Positions 8,158 through 13,965 of a stretch of 13,965 nt of DNA are shown piece by piece; within the stretch, counting starts at the first letter, position 1; each line of letters opens with the position of its first letter. The translations under genes and the position numbers were made by a program. The stretch is taken from NCBI GenBank assembly GCA_003024985.2, contig PXIH01S0008669.1. One strand, 5' to 3'. Below the pieces are notes generated by a model, which was given only the letters and a program-made list of their open reading frames with translations, ran no database searches and was not told where the DNA came from. The DNA comes from Euperipatoides rowelli. Taxonomy: Eukaryota > Onychophora > Udeonychophora > Euonychophora > Peripatopsidae.

Positions 8158-8347
8158 CAGTGGCGGAATTGTTCGGGTGTCAGCTTGCCCCGTGGCAAGT
8201 GGGCCCTATAAGGTACTGTACCTTTTTTTTCTACTTATGTATTCTTTTAGATTTTATTTCTTATAAAAATTAAATGATAGCCTTGAAGTTGTGGGTAGGC
8301 CCTTTTGTCTCCTGGCAACCAATATTTTTAGGCCCAGTCCGACACTG
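8158..8347. mobile_element. Short hAT-like MITE (about 190 bp)
   Basis: The left end CAGTGGCGGA (8158-8167) and the right end TCCGACACTG (8338-8347) match in inverted orientation at 9 of 10 positions. The CAGTG...CACTG form is typical of hAT-superfamily ends. ATATACA flanks both sides directly (8151-8157 and 8348-8354). That is seven bases, where hAT insertions normally duplicate eight. Because the right flank runs into a TATACAGTA microsatellite, part of this match may be coincidental. Inside is a small GC hairpin, CTTGCC/GGCAAG (8184-8189/8194-8199), and GGGCCC-containing sequence near both ends. There is no transposase, so the element is non-autonomous. Confidence 0.7.
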
Positions 8348-8452
8348 ATATACAGTATATGAAGTACTGTATGTATGTGTATATTATTTATACTGTATAT
8401 ATTGTATACAGTATATTTATATACAGTATGTATATACAGTATATGTATATGT
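8348..8452. repeat. Degenerate TATACAGTA/TACTGTATA microsatellite
   Basis: Repeated TATACAGTATAT and TATACTGTATAT words alternate on both strands, giving several internal palindromes such as ATACTGTAT...ATACAGTAT at about 8390-8416. It begins immediately at the right end of the hAT-like element. An 89-codon minus-strand frame that crosses it (8254-8523) is Tyr/Ile/His-rich and is not credible as a gene. Confidence 0.75.
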
Positions 8453-9538
8453 AATCGGTAACCTATACCCAGTTTATTTAGATTTGATATTGTAAGAAAA
8501 ACTTGCCAACAATATTTACACATGTAAATTCGTCAAAACTGACAACTGATTATTCAGGCAAGAAACAACAAACATAGGTATCAAAAGTCTCAGATTTACT
8601 ATTCTCATTTCGCAGACTCCCTGCTAGAAAAATTGTGTTTCCAGCCTGACCATGGCCCAATGACATCACCTGACATAGATGACCCCTAAATAACAATATT
8701 AAATAATATACAAATATTAAAAGTAAGACACAAACTCAAATTTTATTAGTTTAAATTTGATTTATTGATTTTGTTCCTACTCGCCCTAACAGTTGCCAAA
8801 AGTGTATATTAAAGTGTTGTACTCCCAAGTCGTCCAGAATCAACTGCTTTGGTAACCTCCACTCAGATCACCATCCACAGAAGGAGGGCTCGTTAGGTAG
8901 CACATTATGTACCTAATTTTTACATGGCATTACAATCTATTATTTTTAGTGTATTTTTATAAGCTAATCTAACGCTAATAAAAGTATGAAACATACAATA
9001 TAAGGAATTGCCCAATCATTTAATGCAAACTAGTATATTGGACTTAAACTGATTTAAAATATATTCTATGTTGGGGACAGTATCTAAAATAAAAACAAAT
9101 CCTAATCTTTAAATTGGAAACACAAAATTTTGGAGAATAGCTATAGACTACAGTTATGACTTTAATAAATAAAATCATCTCGTTAGATAAAAGGATTTTA
9201 CAGATATCTTTTGCAGCCTGTTCACTTGCCTAAATAAAACTGAAAAATGACAAACACTTAAAATTGGAAAAAAAAACTGAATGAACTGATTGACGCATTA
9301 AGAAAAACAAATTTCACTTCTAATCTACTCAAATTCTGCCTACTTGCTTGGACTGATTTCACATGGACTAAAATTTAATTAACTACCTAATTATCATGTC
9401 TGCACCCACCCAAAACACCACACTGCTACGACCGATCTACTCACACATATTGATTTTATTCATGGCCATTAGGCCGAAGTCAAAATATAAATTAAAATGG
9501 ATTAAATTTGACATAAACTCAATATCAACTCTTATTAA
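8453..9538. other. Non-coding stretch, one small GC-richer island, no gene called
   Basis: The only departure from AT-rich background is about 8825-8900. Several short frames are open there on both strands (18 to 38 codons) and a pyrimidine-rich AG acceptor-like site sits near 8791. No frame stands out and no partner exon is seen. The 83-codon plus-strand frame at 9396-9647 runs into the transposon that starts at 9542 and is not credible. Confidence 0.5.
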
Positions 9539-9556
9539 TTACCGTAGAATGCCGAC

Positions 9557-9758
9557 CAAGAGCGCCCCACCAAGCAAGCCCTATTTCTTGTCAAAACATA
9601 GGTATATAGCGCCATCACTGAACAAGAGCGCCATCACTGCATTTTGACTTTTTTATCACTCTGAAGGAAATCCAAGGGGTATCCAAGCAAGAGCGCCCCC
9701 CCTAAATTTTTGCTTCATTTTACCTCATTTAAGGTCAGGGTATCCATACAAGAGCGCC
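9557..9758 (+). repeat. Left-half array of CAAGAGCGCC motifs
   Basis: CAAGAGCGCC occurs at 9557-9566. The 13-base word AGCGCCATCACTG occurs twice, at 9608-9620 and 9627-9639. TATCCAAGCAAGAGCGCC is at 9680-9697 and TATCCATACAAGAGCGCC at 9741-9758. All are on the plus strand within the element. Repeated motifs near the ends of DNA transposons often serve as transposase-binding sites; that role here is inference. Confidence 0.75.
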
Positions 9759-9799
9759 ATGTAAAAATTTTCATGTCATCAGCTGACATTATTATGCTG

Positions 9800-9807
9800 T
9801 GACGTCA
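9800..9807. promoter_or_regulatory. Perfect TGACGTCA (CRE/ATF-type) palindrome
   Basis: TGACGTCA is the consensus cAMP-response element bound by CREB/ATF proteins. It lies in the part of the transposon that the decayed copy lacks, and no promoter or gene is visible nearby. One 8-base match is weak evidence of function. Confidence 0.2.
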
Positions 9808-9881
9808 TTTTTATGTGTTTTACATCATCTCATATATTGTAGCTTCTATGAATAATGTTGAATCCTCATAAGCAGAACGAA

Positions 9882-9927
9882 AGAGGCCTGTAAATTAAAA
9901 AGTGAAAGTTTTAATTTACATGGCTCT
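9882..9927. repeat. Imperfect hairpin inside the transposon (17 of 19 pairs)
   Basis: GTAAATTAAAA (9890-9900) pairs perfectly with TTTTAATTTAC (9909-9919) around the 8-base loop AGTGAAAG. The stem continues outward with two mismatches to AGAG (9882-9885) and CTCT (9924-9927). It lies in the 9765-10005 segment that is absent from the copy at 2430-2730. It may be part of a nested insertion or a segment lost from the older copy. Confidence 0.7.
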
Positions 9928-10006
9928 CTTACTTGGCACAACCTTTAATTGATGTGTGACATCATGTTTTAGTGTGTACCAGCCATTTTCCTAAAGTTTT
10001 GGGAAG

Positions 10007-10202
10007 CATGTCCAAGCAAGGGCGCCGTTTTGAAAAACAATCTTTTTAAAGAATTCAGAGTGTATCCAAGCAAGAGTGCCATGTCCATTTTGCAATGCAT
10101 TGTGGTAAATCTAAGGTTTCCTAGCATGGAGCCGAACAAGAACGCCCCCCTCCCCCCATTTCCCCCCAAACAAATGATAAGAGCGCATGCGCCCTTGCTT
10201 GG
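10007..10202 (+). repeat. Right-half array of CAAGCAAGRGCGCC motifs ending in an inverted copy
   Basis: Plus-strand motifs are GTCCAAGCAAGGGCGCC ending at 10026, TATCCAAGCAAGAGTGCC at 10063-10080 and GAACAAGAACGCC at 10134-10146. The terminal copy is inverted (GCGCCCTTGCTTGG, 10189-10202) and adjoins the palindrome GCGCATGCGC at 10183-10192. The single-base changes (GCG to GTG) fit CpG decay. Confidence 0.75.
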
Positions 10203-11348
10203 CATTTTACGGTAAATCTTTTCATAATTTCATTTAAACGTACTGTACATATTAAAATATTTTACTATAAATTTTTTTTTAAAAACTAGTAAACTTAGCA
10301 ACTAAATATAGTGTGTGGTCAAACTTAATTTATTGACTCTAGCAATCTGCCGTTTTAAACTAAAAGTTTTTACCTAGGATTTCAGTCATTTTGTACAGTA
10401 CAATGCTAGGCCTAGACTTTACCTGTCGCTGTTCTATGACGTTGGGTTAAATCGGCATCATTTGTTTGTTAGCACATCTCTTCCATTTGCTTGAAACTGC
10501 ACACAGGACTTCTATAACAGACATCAGCAAACTTCAAATTCTACTTACATATCGCTCTTTAGCCAGGCGATCCAACGGAATCAAGTGTCGTTGCGGCAAA
10601 ACTTTGGAAAACTTCTACTTCATTATTTCTTCTAAGTTTCTTCCATTCTTCTACAAGATTTAAATCTTCATGATTGATGAGATAGAATGCTTCAAAGCAA
10701 AGTCTTTATATTGATTCACAAAAAAATGAAAGGATAAGATCAGATGATGAGATGAATCCATTTTAAAATACTCAAAAAGGTGCGAACTTATTTACACCCA
10801 CAACTATTTCACAATTTGTTTTAAACAGATTTCTTATTTGTTTATGCTATTTCTTGTTGACTATTGGTAAACATTACAAAATAGTTCAGAATCAAGACCA
10901 ACTCACTATAGATGTTCAAAATTTAGTGGTATTGCCCACAATTTGATACCTGTGGTTTTCCTGATTAATTTCCAATAATGCACTGCTGTGCACAAAGATG
11001 GAGGTGAGATACGAAAAGGGTAACAGTTAGAAAACAATGGAGGAGAGCAGAAATGATGCTAACATGGCAGGGGATCCAAATACACAATAGCGGTAAAACT
11101 ATATCATAAAACTATATGATAACTCTCATCAACAGATTAGACAGGATAAGAAAGTTGACAGAATGCTTTCATTCAAAAATGATTTGTATTACTAAACAAT
11201 GTTCAATATTTAAAATATTTAAAAGTTTATTAGACACGGCAAATTTTAAATAAAATAATTGATGAACGGCTATAAGTCTGACCATGACTTTAAATGCATA
11301 ACTTGAAAATGTATGACCTTACGTACCAAATAAAATAATAAATTAATT

Positions 11349-11387
11349 AAATACAATATTAATTTTAAAAAAAATACAATATTAATT
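11349..11387 (+). repeat. Local direct duplication of a 16-base AT-rich word
   Basis: AAATACAATATTAATT occurs at 11349-11364 and 11372-11387, separated by seven bases. It is a recent-looking short duplication in AT-rich sequence. Confidence 0.7.
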
Positions 11388-12627
11388 AAATACACTCTCG
11401 CATGACTCACATTTGCAATTCCTGACATCAGCAGTCCACGGTCTACATCAATTGCATCCTAATACACAAGCGCTGTTACAAAAGAAGAAAGGGAGAAGCT
11501 ACATAAGCTAATTTAAAAGGGTGGTAAAAGGGGAGCGATTGGAAAGAGGGCAGACTACTGAATGCAAGAAATACAAATAACGAAAACAAAAATTAAATTA
11601 ATAAAATTTCATAATTCAAAAAGACCAATCGATACCCCCCAACGACTGGAAATAAGGAATCACAAATTATCAAATACAAAAATATGGATAAAGAAAATAA
11701 CTCAATATTGAATGCAGGATTACTAACAAAGTACAATTACACCGAGCTAGTAAACAAGGATAAAAGCACATTATGACAGAAAGCCAGACACACAATAAAG
11801 AAATAAAAACCAAATCAAAAAAGTTTACAAAGATTGACAGGTAGGCCTATAACTAAATGACAATTATAAATTTAAACAGACTGGGGGAAAGAAAGAAATT
11901 CTTAGAACAATATTAAAATCATTGAATGAAATGGAATGAAAGTTTAGATAATATATACTGAATCCTATTATGGAACAGCCTTTGCTATCTAATACTTGAT
12001 AGGAACAGATCAACAAATAGTTTGCCTGATACATGAAAAAATATATAAATAGGTTACTGTACTGCTATTGTGGGGATAACAGCATTAATAAATGGAACTT
12101 TGAAATAAAGATTAGAATAAAATTAATGATTAATTTTATTTTTAGTAAACTGAATCCAGTTTACTATATACAGTATATACAGTATATAGGCTATAATGAG
12201 GATGCTGCAAAATATGTATGTTTGTTTGTTATTATTACCGTATTATTGTTTATTGGTTGATTGGCTACTTTTGATCCATTAGAAATTTTTAGACAGCTTA
12301 ACAGGTAAACTGTTTGCAGCATAATTAACTATTTTAAAAATTTAATTGAATTATTAATTATATGAATATGTAGACTACAAATTTTGTCTAAGTTATATTA
12401 TGACATTGTAAGAATTTATAAATTATATTTTTCAACAAATTATTTTAATCAGAGGTACCCAAGCACATGACTATATTATAAAAATTTACTAATAGGTAAT
12501 ACCATCCTGTAATAAAACAAATAGTTTACAATCTAAGTAGGAAAAATTGGATATCATGGCTTAAAGAAAGGTGCTTTGATGCCTGGATGCTGTTAGATTT
12601 TACAGTCAAGACTAATATAGCATTTTA

Positions 12628-12640
12628 CCCCCCCCCCCCC
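12628..12640 (+). repeat. 13-base C homopolymer
   Basis: Thirteen Cs are followed by A and a run of Ts. This is one of at least five long C-tracts on the plus strand (see 2246-2262). Length calls in such tracts are error-prone. Confidence 0.8.
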
Positions 12641-12789
12641 ATTTTTTTTTCTGAGCTAAACAAAATGAAATTCAGCTTAGATAGGCCTACTCTACCTTCC
12701 TGGATAGATAAAAAAAAAGATATCTAAAAGAGATTAATAATTTACCATATAGGCTATTGTTTTGATTTTATAGGTGCAATTATTCTTAA

Positions 12790-12845
12790 TAATTATTCAT
12801 AATATTCATAATAATTATTCATAATAATAAATAATTATTTATAAT
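12790..12845 (+). repeat. Degenerate AT-rich tandem repeat (about 20-22-base unit)
   Basis: TAATTATTCATAAT occurs at 12790-12803 and 12812-12825. A variant, TAATTATTTATAAT, is at 12832-12845. Unit spacing is 22 then 20 bases. The words are close to self-complementary, so the tract also contains small palindromes. Confidence 0.7.
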
Positions 12846-12881
12846 ATTCAGCTGGATTTGATTTTAGAATTTGCTCATTCC

Positions 12882-12950
12882 TACCAGTACTGCAGGCTGT
12901 ACCACTTCTAAAATATTTACCGGTACTAAATACCTGGCTGTACCACAGCC
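12882..12950 (+). repeat. Two-unit diverged tandem repeat with GGCTGTACCAC core
   Basis: GGCTGTACCAC occurs at 12895-12905 and 12936-12946, 41 bases apart. Each copy is preceded by a TACCRGTACT word (12882-12891 with A, about 12918-12927 with G). The A/G difference again fits CpG decay. The second core is also a small hairpin, GGCTGT/ACAGCC, at 12936-12950. A 61-codon minus-strand frame over this region is not credible as a gene. Confidence 0.6.
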
Positions 12951-13965
12951 TATTTTCACTATAGCTAAAGACCAAATAGTCACTGATTAAGTTTGTCATT
13001 ACTCTAATAAGTAATGGCAAGCATAATAAGATGAAAATGAATTATTTATCTATTTATCATTATGTAACTTAGCTATCTAGTATATTGTTTGATTCACCTT
13101 TTCAATAATAAGCTTTATAAACATTAAAAATAAGATCTAAGCGTAATACTTTAATCTTGCCAGCAATATCATCCACCAAGAAACTACATTGGCTTTTGTT
13201 TTTGGCATGATGCTACAAAATGGATTAAATGTATAAATTACACCGGATAATTTATATCTTCAGGAGCTTTTATAATTTCAGCTAGACTAAAATAATCTCC
13301 CTAGGGTAAAGATTTTAACTTTGAGGTTAATTTAAAAACAAGTATTTTCATCAGCAGAGATGACATTGTTTTTGTTGTTTTAGTTTAACATGTAAAATTA
13401 AGATGGAAGTAATGCATAAGATTAAAAATAATAATGGTAAAACAAACAACTAAATATGAAATAACAAATGGATATTATTACACAACTCATAAAAATGCTT
13501 ACTGTTTTAAAGAAGAATTAAAATTATTATGTTACAGAAGACACAAAACATTTTAAAAAACATAACATGAATGACAATGAGCTTTCTCAAGATCTACAGT
13601 ATGATATATAATAAAAGAGTAGGAATGTTATATATTGGAAAGATTTAATACTCCTCCTCAACCACTCATCCTAGCACAATGTTTGAATTATGTGAAAGCT
13701 CTGCTAAAGCAGATCGCACTAATGCTATTTTGGACTCCCTATGACCTGCCCCACCCTACGGATGAATTATTTGAAATTTAGGGTGAAAAAAGTGTTACAA
13801 AGTTTGTTGGCCAACTGTAGCCTATAACAAACTCCAATTACTCTAGAGATACATTTTTAAAAATTATTTACAAATCGTACAGTATAATTGCTTACATCAT
13901 TTAGAAATTATGTCATTTATCTACTTCATTAATATTTCAAAGCCAGTTAATATTAAAGGTCAAAT
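12951..13965. other. AT-rich non-coding stretch to the window end, no gene called
   Basis: The only GC-richer part is about 13650-13760. It has a 21-codon plus-strand frame from ATG at 13679 to TGA at 13742-13744, and a perfect 6-bp hairpin TCTGCT/AGCAGA at 13700-13713. Neither is enough to call a gene. TACAGTA words occur at 13595 and 13878. Confidence 0.5.

Larger units (their letters stand above)
9542..10212 (+). mobile_element. Non-autonomous DNA transposon with CCGTA ends and internal motif array (about 671 bp)
   Basis: The left terminus (TTACCGTAGAATGCC from 9539) and the right terminus (GGCATTTTACGGTAA ending 10215) are inverted repeats matching at about 23 of 28 positions. TA at 9540-9541 and 10213-10214 can be read as the target duplication, which puts the element at 9542-10212. 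Inside are at least seven plus-strand copies of a CAAGCAAGAGCGCC-type motif, most preceded by TATC: near 9557, 9627, 9680, 9741, 10010, 10063 and 10134. One inverted copy is at the right end (10189-10202). Terminal inverted repeats plus repeated subterminal motifs are typical of elements moved by a transposase supplied from elsewhere. The ends and TA duplication recall ISL2EU/IS4EU-like or similar animal elements, but that assignment is from general memory and is not secure. Open frames inside (10030-10215 plus, 9969-10205 minus) have no transposase features. A decayed second copy lies at 2430-2730. Confidence 0.8.
10213..12789. other. AT-rich non-coding stretch, no gene called
   Basis: The stretch holds TAGGCCTA words at 10407, 11842 and 12682, a local 16-base duplication at 11349-11387, a TACAGTA pair at 12169-12184 and a 13-C tract at 12628-12640. 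A GC-richer patch at about 10430-10620 contains a 65-codon plus-strand frame (10466-10663). On the other strand it has a 22-codon frame ending in GTAAGT. Neither is strong enough to call. The 75-codon frame at 12033-12260 is Tyr/Ile/Lys-rich background. Confidence 0.5.

Noticed and set aside
8254-8523. 89-codon minus-strand frame
   Set aside because: It spans the hAT-like element and the TATACAGTA microsatellite; the product is Tyr/Ile/His repeats.
8792-8900. Small GC-richer island with an acceptor-like CCCTAACAG and short open frames on both strands
   Set aside because: Several frames are equally open and none ends in a convincing donor, so coding cannot be argued.
9396-10215. Open frames of 61-83 codons in and around the transposon
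   Set aside because: They cross the element boundary or follow its repeated motifs; no transposase motif is present.
10549-10614. 22-codon minus-strand frame ending at a GTAAGT donor-like site
   Set aside because: A single good donor match and a very short frame are expected by chance; a plus-strand frame is open over the same bases and no partner exon is seen.
12033-12260. 75-codon plus-strand frame
   Set aside because: Lys/Ile/Tyr-rich background crossing a TATACAGTA run; no recognisable domain.
13679-13744. 21-codon frame containing ESSAK, faintly like the G5 motif of Ras/Rab GTPases
   Set aside because: Too short, with no other GTPase motifs nearby and a stop directly after; the resemblance covers only a few residues.

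Overview
This window reads as non-coding, AT-rich animal DNA (about 30% G+C by eye). It is intergenic or intronic sequence scattered with decayed transposable elements. No bacterial, viral or organellar gene organisation is visible. There are no rRNA genes, no convincing tRNA and no CRISPR array. The longest open frames (up to 116 codons) are mostly low-complexity or overlap repeats. Six exact copies of the palindrome TAGGCCTA, a strong excess of TACAGTA/TACTGTA, frequent long C-tracts and CpG-containing MITE-like elements suggest a marine invertebrate or other aquatic deuterostome. An echinoderm is my best guess, with low confidence.

Layout: 89-327 holds a cluster of octamer motifs inside a diverged direct repeat. 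2430-2730 is an old, CpG-decayed, minus-strand copy of a short DNA transposon. 2863-2888 is an A-tract/T-tract palindrome. 3172-3199 is a hairpin followed by a purine (GA-rich) tract of about 220 bp. 4613-5771 contains two weak minus-strand candidate exons and, between them, an apparent assembly seam at 5307-5383, where a 38-bp duplication flanks a single N. 6245-6389 and 7406-7539 are two related copies of an unnamed hairpin-rich dispersed repeat. 8158-8347 is a short hAT-like MITE that abuts a TATACAGTA microsatellite. 9542-10212 is the best-preserved mobile element: about 671 bp, inverted ends beginning CCGTA, probable TA target duplication, and at least seven internal copies of a CAAGCAAGAGCGCC-type motif. 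The rest (10213-13965) is AT-rich unique sequence with small local repeats at 11349-11387, 12790-12845 and 12882-12950.

The two copies of the CCGTA-ended element (2430-2730 minus, 9542-10212 plus) share internal segments in the same order but differ sharply in CpG retention, so one is much older. The decayed form of its termini (TACCGTA becoming TACTGTA) offers a possible explanation for the TACAGTA/TACTGTA excess. No complete gene could be supported, and nothing indicates that genes here act together.
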